Shown in pieces: positions 43,377 through 52,292 of a stretch of 64,000 bases of DNA. This stretch comes from JBBQWS01 sp038210415. GTDB taxonomy: Bacteria; Actinomycetota; Actinomycetes; Prado026. Numbering within the stretch: position 1 is the stretch's first letter; each line of letters starts with the position of its first letter. The stretch spans positions 1 to 64,000 of the forward strand of contig JBBQWS010000005.1 of the NCBI GenBank assembly GCA_038210415.1, written 5' to 3'. A program made the position numbers and the translations under genes. The notes under the pieces were generated by a model, which saw only the letters and a list, made by a program, of their open reading frames with translations, did no database searches and was not told where the DNA came from.

Positions 43377-44093
43377 ATGGTCAAAGGAGCTCAGGCGGGA
43401 CCCGCAGCAGCTGTCCCTCGGCTGAGCCGCGAGCGGGTGCTCAGCACGGCCCTGGAGATCATCGACAAGAACGGCGTCGAGGGCCTTTCCATGCGGGGTC
43501 TGGGACGCGCTCTCGGCCGGGACCCGATGTCGCTCTACCACTACGCCGCGAACAAGACCGCGCTGCTGGACGACGTGGTCGAGCTTGTGCTTGGTCAGCT
43601 GGTGATCGACACCACCGACACGGACTGGTCCGCCCAGCTGCGAACCGTCGCCCGCGCCTTTCGTGACCTTGCCGTGGCTCACCCGCACGTCGTTCCCTTG
43701 CTGGTGACCCGCCCACTGGCCACCCCGCTCGGGCTGCGCCCGCTGGGCACGCTGCGACCCCTCGAGGCCAGCCTGGAGCTCCTCACCCGCGCGGGCTTCA
43801 GCGAGGTCGACGCCTTGCACATCTACCGGTCCTTCTTCGGATTCCTCCAGGGCCACGTCTTGAACGAGCTGCAGGAGCTCGTCGACAACCCCGAGGAGAC
43901 CGACGCCCTGCTCCGGCTCGGCCTGCAACGGCTGCCGCTGAGAGAGTTCCCACGATTGCGCAGCCTCGCCCCCGTTCTGGCCGACTACGACGGCGCCGCG
44001 GAGCTCGAGCGCGGCCTTGACATCCTGCTCGCGGGCTTGCAATCCCAACTTCCCCCGACAGGCCCGCCGGGAATCCGTAAGGCGACGAAGTAG
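43377..44093 (+). CDS. TetR/AcrR regulator with TetR-type C-terminal domain
   Basis: A 238-residue repressor. The helix-turn-helix is LSRERVLSTALEIIDKNGVEGLSMRGLGRALGRDPMSLYHYAANKTALL, the form seen in regulators related to TetR itself (TetR_C_1). The C-terminal part has RALATPLGLRPLGT-like spacing and HIYRSFFGFLQGHVLNELQEL, typical of that group. GGAAGGAG precedes the ATG at 43377. It is divergent from the small membrane protein and probably represses both genes via the paired palindromes. The inducer is unknown. Confidence 0.85.
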   Translation: MVKGAQAGPAAAVPRLSRERVLSTALEIIDKNGVEGLSMRGLGRALGRDPMSLYHYAANKTALLDDVVELVLGQLVIDTTDTDWSAQLRTVARAFRDLAVAHPHVVPLLVTRPLATPLGLRPLGTLRPLEASLELLTRAGFSEVDALHIYRSFFGFLQGHVLNELQELVDNPEETDALLRLGLQRLPLREFPRLRSLAPVLADYDGAAELERGLDILLAGLQSQLPPTGPPGIRKATK

Positions 44094-44140
44094 CGCCAAC
44101 CGCCCACAGTCGTTCCCAGCCCAACGGCTACGCTGCGCGC

Positions 44141-44749
44141 ATGACGGTCGGTCAAGTCGTGCTCGTACGTCATGGGCAGACCGAGTGGAGCCACGCCGGT
44201 CGCCATACCGGCCGCACCGACGTGACCCTCACGCCGGTGGGCGAGCGACAGGCGGCGGCGTTGCGCGGCATGCTCGCCGGTCTGCTGCCGGACGGCCCCA
44301 GCCTGGTGCTCACGAGCCCGCTCGCGCGGGCCCGGCACACCACCGAGCTCGCCGGGCTCGACCGGTACGTCGTCGACCCCGACCTGGTCGAGTGGGACTA
44401 CGGCGACTACGAGGGCCTGACCCGCGCCCAGATCCGACAGTCCGTGCCCGGTTGGTCGGTGTGGCGCTCACCGTGCCCCGGGGGCGAGACCGCCGACCAC
44501 GTCCAGCTGCGTTGCGACCGCGTCCTCGACCGGATCCAGGCTGTCGAGCCCGGGTCCGCCGTCGTCGTGGTGGCGCACGGCCACCTGCTGCGGGCGCTCG
44601 CGGCCCGCTGGCTCGGAGCGCCTATGGTGACCGGCGAGTGGTACGAGCTGGCGGCCGCCTCGGTCTGTGTCCTCGGCTACGAGCACGAGGTCGCCGTCCT
44701 TCGGCACTGGAACCTCCCGCACCCCTCCGTCGAGGAGATCGCCCCATGA
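44141..44749 (+). CDS. histidine phosphatase family protein
   Basis: A 202-residue phosphatase of the phosphoglycerate-mutase-like class. The phospho-accepting His11 is in VLVRHGQTEW; a second His lies in VVVVAHGHLLRALAARWLG; the proton-donor Glu is in DLVEWDYGDYEGLT. This last pattern is close to SixA/CobC-like small-molecule phosphatases. TACGCT lies six bases before the ATG, suggesting leaderless transcription. The acetyltransferase gene follows ten bases later and is likely in the same transcript. Confidence 0.88.
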   Translation: MTVGQVVLVRHGQTEWSHAGRHTGRTDVTLTPVGERQAAALRGMLAGLLPDGPSLVLTSPLARARHTTELAGLDRYVVDPDLVEWDYGDYEGLTRAQIRQSVPGWSVWRSPCPGGETADHVQLRCDRVLDRIQAVEPGSAVVVVAHGHLLRALAARWLGAPMVTGEWYELAAASVCVLGYEHEVAVLRHWNLPHPSVEEIAP

Positions 44750-44759
44750 GAGTCAGCGC

Positions 44760-45251
44760 ATGAGCAGCGTCCGGCTGATCCGACCCGACGAGGTCGACGA
44801 GCTGTTCGCGATGATCTGCGAGCTCGCCGACTACGAGAGGTCGCTGCACGAGGTGCGGTCCAGCGCGGAGGACTTCCGGGTGGCCCTCTTCGGGCCGATT
44901 CCCCAGCTGTTCGCCCACGTCGTCGAGGACGACGGCCGGCTGGCGGGGTTCGCCGTCTGGTACATCAACTTCTCGACCTGGAGCGGCAAGCACGGCATCT
45001 ACCTCGAAGACCTCTACGTCCGGCCGGAGTTCCGCGGCCGGGGGTTCGGCAAGGCCTTGCTTGCGCAGCTCGCCGCGGTCTGCGTCGAGCGCGGCTACGC
45101 CCGGCTGGAGTGGTGGGTGCTCGACTGGAACGAGCCGGCCCTGGAGTTCTATCGCTCGCTCGGTGCGATCGGCATGGACGAGTGGACGCAGTACCGCCTC
45201 ACCGGACCCAGCCTCGATGCCGCGGGCGGGGCCGCCCAGGTCGGTCAGTGA
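44760..45251 (+). CDS. GNAT acetyltransferase, diamine/thialysine type
   Basis: A 163-residue acetyltransferase resembling SAT1/SAT2 (diamine or thialysine acetyltransferase). Key parts are MICELADYERSLHEV, the beta-strand AHVVEDDGRLAGFAVWYINFSTWSGKHGIYLEDLYVRPEFRGRGFGKALL with the acetyl-CoA loop RGRGFGK, and RLEWWVLDWNEPALEFYRSLGA. These all fit the SAT family closely. It may acetylate polyamine- or lysine-like amines. It is coupled to the cation efflux gene by a GTGA overlap. Confidence 0.85.
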   Translation: MSSVRLIRPDEVDELFAMICELADYERSLHEVRSSAEDFRVALFGPIPQLFAHVVEDDGRLAGFAVWYINFSTWSGKHGIYLEDLYVRPEFRGRGFGKALLAQLAAVCVERGYARLEWWVLDWNEPALEFYRSLGAIGMDEWTQYRLTGPSLDAAGGAAQVGQ

Positions 45252-46156
45252 GCGAGCACGGGCACTCGCACGCCTTAGCCGGTCCGAGTCGGCCGCTCGC
45301 GCTCGTACTCGCGATCTCCACGACGATCCTGGTCGCCGAAGTCGTCGGCGCCTTCCTCTCCGGCAGCCTGGCCCTGCTCGCCGACGCGGGCCACCTGCTG
45401 ACCGACGTGGCCGGGTTGTCGCTCGCGCTGGTGGCCGCCGTCCTGGCGGCCCGTCCGGCGACCCCCGAACGCACCTGGGGCTACCGCCGGGCCGAGGTGC
45501 TGGCGGCCGCTGCCCAGGCGTCGGTGCTGCTCGCGGTGGGCGCCTTCATCCTGGTCGAGGCGGTCCGTCGGCTCTTCGACCCGCCGGAAATCGCACCCGG
45601 CATCATGCTGGCCTTCGGCCTGGTCGGCCTGGTTGGGAACGCCCTGTCGATCACGGTGCTCAGCCGCACAGCCCACGGCAACCTGAACATCCGGGCGGCC
45701 CTGCTCGAGGTCGTCAACGACGCGCTCGGCGCCGTCGCCGTTCTCACGGCCGCACTGGTCGTCGCGACCACCGGCTGGCTCCGCGCCGACGCCGTGGCGT
45801 CACTGCTGATCGGACTCCTGATCCTTCCCCGCACCTGGAAGCTGCTCCGCGAAACCGTCGACGTGCTGCTCGAGGGCACCCCCAAGAGCCTCGACCTGAG
45901 CGCCGTCCGCGAGCACGTCCTCGGCGTCCCCCACGTCCACGCGATCCACGACCTGCACGCCTCCCGGGTCTCGTCGGACCTGCCGGTGCTGACAGCTCAT
46001 GTCGTGGTCGACGACTCGTGCTTCCACGACGGCCACCTGCCGCAGCTGCTCGACGAGCTGCAGGCCTGCTTGGCCGGACACTTCGACGTGACCCATTCGA
46101 CGTTCCAGTTCGAGCCCGCCAGCCACAGCGAGCACGAGGACGAGACCCACAGCTGA
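45248..46156 (+). CDS. cation diffusion facilitator (zinc/cobalt/cadmium efflux)
   Basis: A 302-residue CDF transporter with six predicted helices in the first 200 residues and a cytoplasmic C-terminal domain. A His-rich N-terminus (SEHGHSHAL) and the helix-2 motif ADAGHLLTDV supply metal ligands. The helix-5 position, HxxxD in CzcD, reads LEVVNDAL, so Glu replaces the His, as is frequent in actinobacterial members. The C-terminal tail ends with SHSEHEDETHS, rich in His and acidic residues. The GTG start overlaps the GNAT stop. It exports a divalent metal, most likely zinc. Confidence 0.88.
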   Translation: MSEHGHSHALAGPSRPLALVLAISTTILVAEVVGAFLSGSLALLADAGHLLTDVAGLSLALVAAVLAARPATPERTWGYRRAEVLAAAAQASVLLAVGAFILVEAVRRLFDPPEIAPGIMLAFGLVGLVGNALSITVLSRTAHGNLNIRAALLEVVNDALGAVAVLTAALVVATTGWLRADAVASLLIGLLILPRTWKLLRETVDVLLEGTPKSLDLSAVREHVLGVPHVHAIHDLHASRVSSDLPVLTAHVVVDDSCFHDGHLPQLLDELQACLAGHFDVTHSTFQFEPASHSEHEDETHS

Positions 46157-46223
46157 CCCGGTTAGACTCGGTCCAGGTTCCGTCCGCGCGACCATGTAAG
46201 TCACTGCTCTGAGGGGGGCAGAC

Positions 46224-46640
46224 GTGATCCGACCCGCCCGACCTTCTGCCATCACCGGAGGCGTGATCAACGACGTCGTCGAGCTCCGCCTGCCTGCCGA
46301 CCCCGCCTACCTTGCGGTGCTTCGGACTGCGACGGCCGGCCTCGCCGCGCGGCTCGACTTCACGCTCGACGAGATCGAGGACCTGCGGATCGCGGTCGAC
46401 GAGGCCTGTGCTCTGCTGCTGGCCGACTCCGAGCCGGGCGAGCCCATGACCTGTGCCTTCACCCTGGGCGACGACTCGATCGAGGTCGTGCTGAGCGCGC
46501 GCACCAGTTCCGGGCGCGCGCCGAGCAGCGGTTCGTTCGCCTGGACGGTTCTCACGGCACTCGCGGGCGAGGTCACTGCCACAGCGGGGCTCGATCACCT
46601 GGTGACCATCACGCTGAACAAGCATCGTGGCGGAACGTGA
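46224..46640 (+). CDS. anti-sigma factor, RsbW-like serine kinase
   Basis: A 138-residue GHKL-fold protein. It has LDFTLDEIEDLRIAVDEACALLL, the N-box region of RsbW-type anti-sigma factors, and a shortened C-terminal ATP lid (WTVLTALAGEVTATAGLDHLVTITLNKHR). It would bind and inhibit the sigma factor encoded directly after it (GTGA overlap) and may phosphorylate an anti-anti-sigma factor, not encoded in this window. GAGGGGGG sits five bases before the GTG start. Confidence 0.85.
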   Translation: MIRPARPSAITGGVINDVVELRLPADPAYLAVLRTATAGLAARLDFTLDEIEDLRIAVDEACALLLADSEPGEPMTCAFTLGDDSIEVVLSARTSSGRAPSSGSFAWTVLTALAGEVTATAGLDHLVTITLNKHRGGT

Positions 46641-47443
46641 TCGGCATGTCCCTCCCGTCCGACGACGTCACTCCGCAGCGGGCAGCCACTCGACTGGAGT
46701 CCAAGGACCTCTTCACCCGACTGGCCCGCCACCCCGTCGGCAGCCCCGAGCACCAGACGACCCGCGAGGCGCTCGTGCACCTGCACCTGCCGCTGGTCGA
46801 ATTCCTGGCCCGGCGGTTCCGCGACCGCGGCGAGCCCCTGGACGACCTCGTCCAGGTCGGCACGATCGGGCTGATCAAGGCGGTCGACCGCTTCGACCTC
46901 GACCGCGGGGTCGAGTTCTCGACGTACGCCACCCCGACCGTCGTCGGCGAGATCAAGCGACACTTCCGGGACAAGGGCTGGGCCGTTCGCGTCCCGCGCC
47001 GGCTGCAGGAGCTGCGGCACGAGCTCGCGACGACCACGGAGCATCTCTCGCACGCGCTCGGGCGAGCCCCCACGATCGCCGAGATCGCCACCGTCCTGGG
47101 GATCTCAGAGGAGGAGGTCCTCGAAGGCCTCGAGTCGGCGAACGCCTACACCGCGGTGTCCCTCGACGCCGGCAGCGAGACCGAGGACGGCGGCACCAGC
47201 AGCGCGCTGGCGTCGATCGGCGCCGACGACGAGGCCCTTGAGGGGGTCGAGTACCGGGAGTCGCTCCGGCCGCTACTCGCCCAGCTGCCCGCTCGTGAAC
47301 GGCAGATCCTTATGCTTCGGTTCTTCCGCAACATGACGCAGTCGCAGATCGCCGCCGAGGTCGGGATCTCGCAGATGCACGTGTCGCGGCTGCTCACCAA
47401 GACCCTGGAGACGCTCCGGTCCCAGCTCATCGAGGAGCACTAG
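46637..47443 (+). CDS. sigF: SigF/SigB-type general stress sigma factor
   Basis: A 268-residue group 3 sigma factor. Region 2 is HLHLPLVEFLARRFRDRGEPLDDLVQVGTIGLIKAVDRFDLDRGVEFSTYATPTVVGEIKRHFRDKGWAVRVPRR, region 3 follows (LGRAPTIAEIATVLGISEEEV) and region 4 is LLAQLPARERQILMLRFFRNMTQSQIAAEVGISQMHVSRLL. It is translationally coupled to the RsbW-like gene, the standard SigF module. It probably directs stress or developmental genes. The 3' end overlaps the convergent membrane-protein gene by four bases. Confidence 0.92.
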   Translation: MIGMSLPSDDVTPQRAATRLESKDLFTRLARHPVGSPEHQTTREALVHLHLPLVEFLARRFRDRGEPLDDLVQVGTIGLIKAVDRFDLDRGVEFSTYATPTVVGEIKRHFRDKGWAVRVPRRLQELRHELATTTEHLSHALGRAPTIAEIATVLGISEEEVLEGLESANAYTAVSLDAGSETEDGGTSSALASIGADDEALEGVEYRESLRPLLAQLPARERQILMLRFFRNMTQSQIAAEVGISQMHVSRLLTKTLETLRSQLIEEH

Positions 47444-47832
47444 GGCGAGCGGTTCGGCAGCACCCAAGCGGTCACCTGCGGGGCGAGCGCCGCCGCGAGC
47501 CCGACCGCCGCGACCACCGAGACCAGGCCACCAACAAGCAGGGCGCCACCCTGCGCCAGCGGGACCCCGATCAGCAGGCCGAAGATCTGGCTGAGCACGA
47601 CTGGCGCCCGGCCCTGACGCCGGCCGGTTGCCACCGCGCGCCCAGCTGCTGCGAGGCCGAGGCCCCACCCCGCCAGGAGGACAGCCAGCAGGACCGCGTT
47701 GCCGACCGACGCCCGGTCACCGCGGACTGCCATGACGAGCACAAGGAGTCCGTAGCCGACCAGAGCGATGCCCTCGGCCAGCGCCACGAGCAGCACGACC
47801 CGGACCGGCAACGGCGTCGAGGAGGCGGTCAC
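47440..47832 (-). CDS. four-helix membrane protein
   Basis: A 130-residue integral membrane protein with four hydrophobic helices (VVLLVALAEGIALVGYGLLVLV, AVLLAVLLAGWGLGLAAAG, VVLSQIFGLLIGVPLAQGG, VSVVAAVGLAAALAPQV). The loop between helices 2 and 3 is basic (RAVATGRRQGR), placing it in the cytoplasm. Relatives are common beside sigma and WhiB genes in actinobacteria but have no known role. TAGGGT lies seven bases before the GTG start, a leaderless arrangement. Confidence 0.75.
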   Translation of the reverse strand: MTASSTPLPVRVVLLVALAEGIALVGYGLLVLVMAVRGDRASVGNAVLLAVLLAGWGLGLAAAGRAVATGRRQGRAPVVLSQIFGLLIGVPLAQGGALLVGGLVSVVAAVGLAAALAPQVTAWVLPNRSP

Positions 47833-47871
47833 GGCGCCGACCCTACCCGCGGGCCCCTAGGCTTGCTCGCC

Positions 47872-48807
47872 ATGCGGGCGCTGCTCGCGGTCAACCCGGC
47901 CGCCACCTCGACCACCGCCCGGACGAAGAACGTCATGGTGCACGCGCTCTCCTCCGACCTGGACGTCGAGGTCATCGAGACGACACACCGCGGTCACGCC
48001 ATCGAGATCGGACGCCGGGCCGCGGCCGAGGGGGTCGACCTGCTGATCGCCCTCGGTGGTGACGGCACGGTCAACGAGTGCGTCAACGGGCTGCTGGAGC
48101 ACGGGCCGCGGCCACGCGGTCCGTCGCTCGCCGTGGTCCCGGGCGGCTCGACCAACGTGTTCGCCCGGGCACTCGGTCTGCCGAACGACCCGGTCGAGGC
48201 GACGGGACAGATCCTCGACGGCCTGCGCGAGAACCGCCGCCGCAGCATCGGGCTGTCCACCGCGGACGGGCGCTGGTTCACGTTCTGCGCGGGCATGGGC
48301 CTGGACGCCGAGGTGGTCACGGATGTGGAGGCCCGGCGCGCGGGCGGACGCCCCGCGACCGGCAGCCTGTTCCTGCGCACCGCACTGGACCGGTTCTACC
48401 GCCACACCGAACGCGAGCACCCAGGCTTGTCGGTCCGGATGCGTACGGTGGACGGCCCCGAAGAGGTCGAGAACGGGCTGTTCCTCGCCATCGTGCTGAA
48501 CACCGCGCCGTGGACCTACCTACGGAACATCGCGATCAACCCGTGCCCCGAGGCGTCCTTCGACACCGGCCTGGACCTGTTCGCCCTGCGCCGCCTGCGC
48601 ACGCTGTCCACCCTGCGGCACGCCCGGCAGATCCTGCAGCACGGCTCCGGCCCGAAGGGCCGCGACACCGTACTCCGGCACGATCTGGCAGAGATGACCG
48701 TTTGGGCCGACCGGCCGACGGCGCTCCAGCTCGACGGCGAGCCGGTGGGCGAGCGGGTGAGCGTTCATCTCGTCTCGCACCCGGACGCGCTGACGGTCGT
48801 GGTCTGA
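47872..48807 (+). CDS. diacylglycerol kinase family lipid kinase
   Basis: A 311-residue soluble lipid kinase of the DagK/YegS class. The nucleotide-binding motif GGDGTVNECVNGLL is near residues 60-73, with PGGSTNVFARALGLP following. The C-terminal half has the beta-sandwich typical of the fold (FCAGMGLDAEVV...LQLDGEPVGER). It may phosphorylate diacylglycerol or a related lipid at the membrane. TAGGCT lies eight bases before the ATG at 47872. It is divergent from the membrane protein gene and precedes whiB. Confidence 0.9.
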   Translation: MRALLAVNPAATSTTARTKNVMVHALSSDLDVEVIETTHRGHAIEIGRRAAAEGVDLLIALGGDGTVNECVNGLLEHGPRPRGPSLAVVPGGSTNVFARALGLPNDPVEATGQILDGLRENRRRSIGLSTADGRWFTFCAGMGLDAEVVTDVEARRAGGRPATGSLFLRTALDRFYRHTEREHPGLSVRMRTVDGPEEVENGLFLAIVLNTAPWTYLRNIAINPCPEASFDTGLDLFALRRLRTLSTLRHARQILQHGSGPKGRDTVLRHDLAEMTVWADRPTALQLDGEPVGERVSVHLVSHPDALTVVV

Positions 48808-49107
48808 ACCAGCCGAGTCCCCCGCAGGCACGCTCGTGTGACGCAGCCGACAACGATTCGGTGAATTTTTGGGGCCGAACCGCTTGTGCGCCGGGCCCAC
48901 CTTTGCAACGGTAGGCAGAGCGAGCGGAACAACGGTCGCGGTTCGTTCGTTTGCGATCCTGTATGACCTGTCAGCTGTCCGACCCTCGCTTGACCTGCAG
49001 CCATCCGCTCAGCCCTGTCTCATTCAGGGATTGTGCTGTCGGCTGCTTAGTGAATCCGTTCACAAGGCTTTCCCCTCGCCCTCGATCTCGCTAGGAGTGA
49101 CTGCAGC
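48808..49107 (+). other. 300-bp upstream region of whiB
   Basis: No gene is apparent here. A short palindrome GTGAA-tccg-TTCAC lies near 49053, about 55 bp before the whiB start, and a TTGACC box occurs near 48991. The long untranslated region is usual for whiB1-like genes, which are heavily regulated. I see no riboswitch or RNA gene. Confidence 0.4.
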
Positions 49108-49359
49108 ATGGACTGGCGTCACCGTTCCGCGTGCCGCGACGAAGACCCTGAGCTGTTCTTCCCCATAGGCAACACCGGGCCCGCCCTTCTCCAGATCGAG
49201 GAGGCCAAGCTCATCTGCCGTCGCTGCGAGGTGCGCGAGTCGTGCCTGCAGTGGGCCTTGGAGTCCGGCCAGGACCACGGGGTCTGGGGCGGCCTCTCCG
49301 AGGACGAACGTCGTGCCCTGAAGCGCCGTACGGCCCGTGCCAGGGCCCGGATGGCCTGA
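49108..49359 (+). CDS. whiB: WhiB-family iron-sulfur regulator (WhiB1/WblE-like)
   Basis: An 83-residue protein with the four conserved cysteines Cys9, Cys37, Cys40 and Cys46 that hold a [4Fe-4S] cluster, the GVWGGLSEDERR turn and a basic C-terminus (LKRRTARARARMA) for DNA or sigma-factor contacts. Length and pattern match WhiB1/WblE, an essential nitric-oxide-sensitive regulator in mycobacteria and streptomycetes. TAGGAG lies ahead of the ATG. It faces pdtaS across a strong hairpin. The exact member of the family is inferred from motif spacing. Confidence 0.93.
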   Translation: MDWRHRSACRDEDPELFFPIGNTGPALLQIEEAKLICRRCEVRESCLQWALESGQDHGVWGGLSEDERRALKRRTARARARMA

Positions 49360-49378
49360 CCCCCACCAGCCCCACGAT

Positions 49379-49415
49379 CCCGAGCCCGGTCCGCGTCGCG
49401 CGGGCCGGGCTCGGG
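49379..49415. terminator. strong bidirectional hairpin between whiB and pdtaS
   Basis: CCCGAGCCCGGTCCGCG and CGCGGGCCGGGCTCGGG pair over 17 positions (one G-U) around a 3-nt loop. The hairpin starts 20 bases after the whiB stop and ends directly against the pdtaS stop codon, so it can end both transcripts. Confidence 0.75.
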
Positions 49416-50864
49416 TCATTCCAGCGGCAGGTCGAGCGTCACGGAGGTGCCGGCGTCCGGTCGTCGGGTCAGGGTCAGCCGGCCGCCGAGCTCGCCCTCG
49501 ACCAGCGTGCGCACGATCTGCAGCCCGAGCCGATCCGAGGCCGAGGCGTCGAACCCCTCGGGCAACCCCACACCGTCGTCGGCGACCTCGACCAGCAGGT
49601 GGTCGTCGACCCGCTCGGCCCCGACCTCGAGGGTCCCCGGTCGACCCTGCAGCCCGTGCTCGACCGCGTTCTGCACCAGCTCGGACAGCACCATCGCCAG
49701 CGGTGTGGCCACGTCGGCAGGGATGGCCCCGAACGACCCATTGCGGACCAGCCGCACGCGGCCGCCGCCGCTGGCGAGCTCCGTGACGGCGGAGATCACC
49801 CGCTCGGCGACCTGGTCGAACGGCAGGGACTCGTCGAGCGTCGTCGACAGCAGCTCGTGGACGAGCGCGATGGACCCGACGCGTCGTACGGCTTCCTCGA
49901 GCGCAGCCCGACCCTCGGGGACCGTCAGCCGGCGAGCCTGCAACCGGAGCAGTGCGGCCACGGTCTGCAGGTTGTTCTTGACCCGGTGGTGGATCTCACG
50001 GATGGTCGCATCCTTCGTCAGCAGCTCGCGCTCGCGCCGTCGTAGGTCGGTCACGTCCCGGACCAGGACGACCGCCCCGACCCGGACCCCGGCGGCGGCG
50101 ATCGGGATCGAGCGCAGCTGCACGAAGGTCCCCTTGCCCTCGACCTCGACACCACGCCCGACGCGACCGCCCGCGACCGCCGCGAGGTTCTCGTCGACCG
50201 GGCCGCGCCGGGACGCGAGCTGGCGGGTCACGACGTCGAGCCGGCTGCCGACCAGGTCGGCGGCGAGGCCGAGACGGCGGTATGCCGACAGCGCATTGGG
50301 GCTCGCGTAGGTCGCGGTGCCGTCGTTCTCCAGCCGCACCAGGCCGTCGCCGGCCCGCGGTGACGTGTCGAGCCCTTGCAGCCCGCCGGGGATCGGGAAC
50401 GTCCCCTCGGCGATCATGCGCGACAGCTGGTCGGCGACCTCGACGTATGCCGACTCCAGCCGACCCCGGGTCCGGATCACGGCCGGGTCGACGTGCCGGG
50501 CGATGACGGCCGCGAGCCGGCCCGCCTCGCCGCGCACCGGAATCGCTTCCGCGGGCGCCAGCGCGTACTCCGTGCGGCTGTGCACGATCTGGCCGAGCTC
50601 GGCGGCCTCGTCGAGCAACGGCCGACGGCCCTTGGGGAGGAACGAGCCCACGAGGTCGTCGCTGAAGACGGTGGCACCTGTCGTGGGCCGCATCTGGGCA
50701 CCGGCGATGTAGCCGGACCCGTTCCAGGTGGGCAACCACAGCACGAGGTCCGAGAACGCAAGGTCGGCGAGCAGCTGCCAGTCGGCGAGCAGCAGGTGCA
50801 GCCGGTCGAGGTCGGTGTCCGACAGGTCGGTGTGCCGCCGAGCGAGGTCGTTGAGACTGGGCAC
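49416..50864 (-). CDS. pdtaS: PdtaS-type sensor histidine kinase
   Basis: A 482-residue cytosolic kinase: an N-terminal GAF-like domain (about 1-150), a PAS domain (about 170-280) and HisKA_2/HATPase domains. The phosphoacceptor is in REIHHRVKNNLQTVAALLRLQARR (His292/293). The ATPase has LSELVQNAVEHGL and DDGVGLPEGFD. The partner response regulator PdtaR is an RNA-binding ANTAR antiterminator, not encoded here. I chose the GTG at 50864: homologues begin SLNDLxRxHTxLS at this point, and TACTCT lies seven bases upstream (leaderless). An ATG at 50891 is the alternative. Confidence 0.88.
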   Translation of the reverse strand: MPSLNDLARRHTDLSDTDLDRLHLLLADWQLLADLAFSDLVLWLPTWNGSGYIAGAQMRPTTGATVFSDDLVGSFLPKGRRPLLDEAAELGQIVHSRTEYALAPAEAIPVRGEAGRLAAVIARHVDPAVIRTRGRLESAYVEVADQLSRMIAEGTFPIPGGLQGLDTSPRAGDGLVRLENDGTATYASPNALSAYRRLGLAADLVGSRLDVVTRQLASRRGPVDENLAAVAGGRVGRGVEVEGKGTFVQLRSIPIAAAGVRVGAVVLVRDVTDLRRRERELLTKDATIREIHHRVKNNLQTVAALLRLQARRLTVPEGRAALEEAVRRVGSIALVHELLSTTLDESLPFDQVAERVISAVTELASGGGRVRLVRNGSFGAIPADVATPLAMVLSELVQNAVEHGLQGRPGTLEVGAERVDDHLLVEVADDGVGLPEGFDASASDRLGLQIVRTLVEGELGGRLTLTRRPDAGTSVTLDLPLE

Positions 50865-50906
50865 GTGCGAGAGAGTAGCGGGCGCGGGCATGCCAGGATC
50901 CTCGGC

Positions 50907-52052
50907 GTGGACCTCCCCTTCGGCTGGCTCGACGAGCGCGCCGCCCAGCGCGCCTCGGCCGGGCTGCGCCGCACACTGACCCCCCGCCCGGTGCGCTGCG
51001 ATCTGCTCGACTTGGCGTCGAACGACTACCTCGGCCTGGCTCGCGACCCGCGCGTCACCCGGGCCGCCGCGCACGCGGCGTCCACGTGGGGGGCCGGCTC
51101 CACCGGGTCGCGGCTGGTAACCGGGTCGACCGAGCTGCACGCGGAGCTCGAGGCGGCGCTCTGCCGGCTGACCGCCGCCGAGGCCGCGCTGGTGTTCTCG
51201 TCCGGGTACCTGGCCAACCTCGGCGCCGTGGTGGCGCTGTCCGGCCCCGGGTCACTCGTCGTCTCGGACGCCCACAACCACGCGTCGCTCGTCGACGCCT
51301 GCCGGTTGTCGAGGGCGGACGTGAGCGTCGTGCCGCACCTCGACGTCGGCGCCATAAGGGTGGCGCTCGCCGCTCGGACCCAGAAGCGCGCGCTCGTCGT
51401 GACCGACTCGGTGTTCTCGGTCGACGGCGAGGCGGCGCCGCTTGCCGAGCTTGCCAGAGCCTGCCGGGAGTACGGTGCCGCGCTCCTGGTCGACGAGGCG
51501 CACGCGGTCGGCGTCGTAGGGCCCGGCGGAGCCGGAGCCGCCTCGGCGGCTGGTCTCTCCGGGGCGCCCGACGTCGTGCTCACCGCGACGTTGTCGAAGG
51601 CGCTGGGTGCGCAGGGCGGTGCCGTGCTCGGGCCGCAGCGGGTGGTCGACCACCTGGTCGACGCGGCTCGTACGTTCGTCTTCGACACCGCGCTCGCCCC
51701 GGCGTCCGCCGGAGCCGTACTGGCAGCGCTCGAGATCCTGCTGACCGAACCGGCGCTGCCAGAGCGAGCCCTGGCCGCAGCCAGTAGGTTGACGAAGGCG
51801 GCCGCGGCCGTCGGCCTGTCCGTCGGGACGTCGTCAGGGGCCGTCGTGGGGATCCGGATCGGGACGCCTGACCAGGCAGTTCGGGCCGCGGCCCGGGCGA
51901 GCGAGGCGGGGGTCCGGGTCGGCTGCTTCCGGCCGCCCTCGGTACCCGACGGCGTCTCACGGCTGCGGCTGACGGGGCGCGCCGACCTCACCGAGCGCGA
52001 GCTCGAACGGGTCGAGCGGGCACTCGGCGCGGTAGCGGAGCTGGACTGCTAG
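50907..52052 (+). CDS. bioF: 8-amino-7-oxononanoate synthase
   Basis: A 381-residue PLP enzyme of the alpha-oxoamine synthase family, which joins pimeloyl-ACP (or CoA) and alanine in biotin synthesis. Motifs are DLASNDYLGLARDPRV, GAGSTGSRLVTGSTELHAELE, DAHNHASLVDACRLSRA, DEAHAVGVVGPGGAG and TATLSKALGAQGGAV, whose lysine binds PLP. GTG at 50907 is the start, with AGGA upstream. It is divergent from pdtaS by 42 bp. Its stop overlaps the convergent small gene by four bases. bioA is not adjacent. Confidence 0.9.
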   Translation: MDLPFGWLDERAAQRASAGLRRTLTPRPVRCDLLDLASNDYLGLARDPRVTRAAAHAASTWGAGSTGSRLVTGSTELHAELEAALCRLTAAEAALVFSSGYLANLGAVVALSGPGSLVVSDAHNHASLVDACRLSRADVSVVPHLDVGAIRVALAARTQKRALVVTDSVFSVDGEAAPLAELARACREYGAALLVDEAHAVGVVGPGGAGAASAAGLSGAPDVVLTATLSKALGAQGGAVLGPQRVVDHLVDAARTFVFDTALAPASAGAVLAALEILLTEPALPERALAAASRLTKAAAAVGLSVGTSSGAVVGIRIGTPDQAVRAAARASEAGVRVGCFRPPSVPDGVSRLRLTGRADLTERELERVERALGAVAELDC

Positions 52053-52213
52053 GGCATCGACCGAGAGAACATCGCGTCGATCTCCGCGCGCTCCGACGGG
52101 GTCGTGGCGTCGGCGCGCAGCTGGTCCCACTGCCGACGCAAGGCCTGGATGGAGGCGTCGGGCTGGGTCGACGGGTGCGAGGCATGCTTGCGGAGCATGG
52201 AGGCGAGCCGCAT
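52049..52213 (-). CDS. hypothetical small basic protein
   Basis: A 54-residue protein, MRLASMLRKHASHPSTQPDA followed by a helix-rich segment (SIQALRRQWDQLRADATTPSERAEIDAMF). AAGGAG lies five bases before the ATG at 52213. No family is recognised; the amphipathic helix could mediate dimerisation. The 3' end overlaps bioF by four bases on the opposite strand. Confidence 0.55.
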   Translation of the reverse strand: MRLASMLRKHASHPSTQPDASIQALRRQWDQLRADATTPSERAEIDAMFSRSMP

Positions 52214-52292
52214 GGTGGCTCCTTCGGTATCGGTGCTGACAGTTCCTCTGCGTGAACGCCCCACCCGGGTCGATCCACTCCCGCCACCGCCC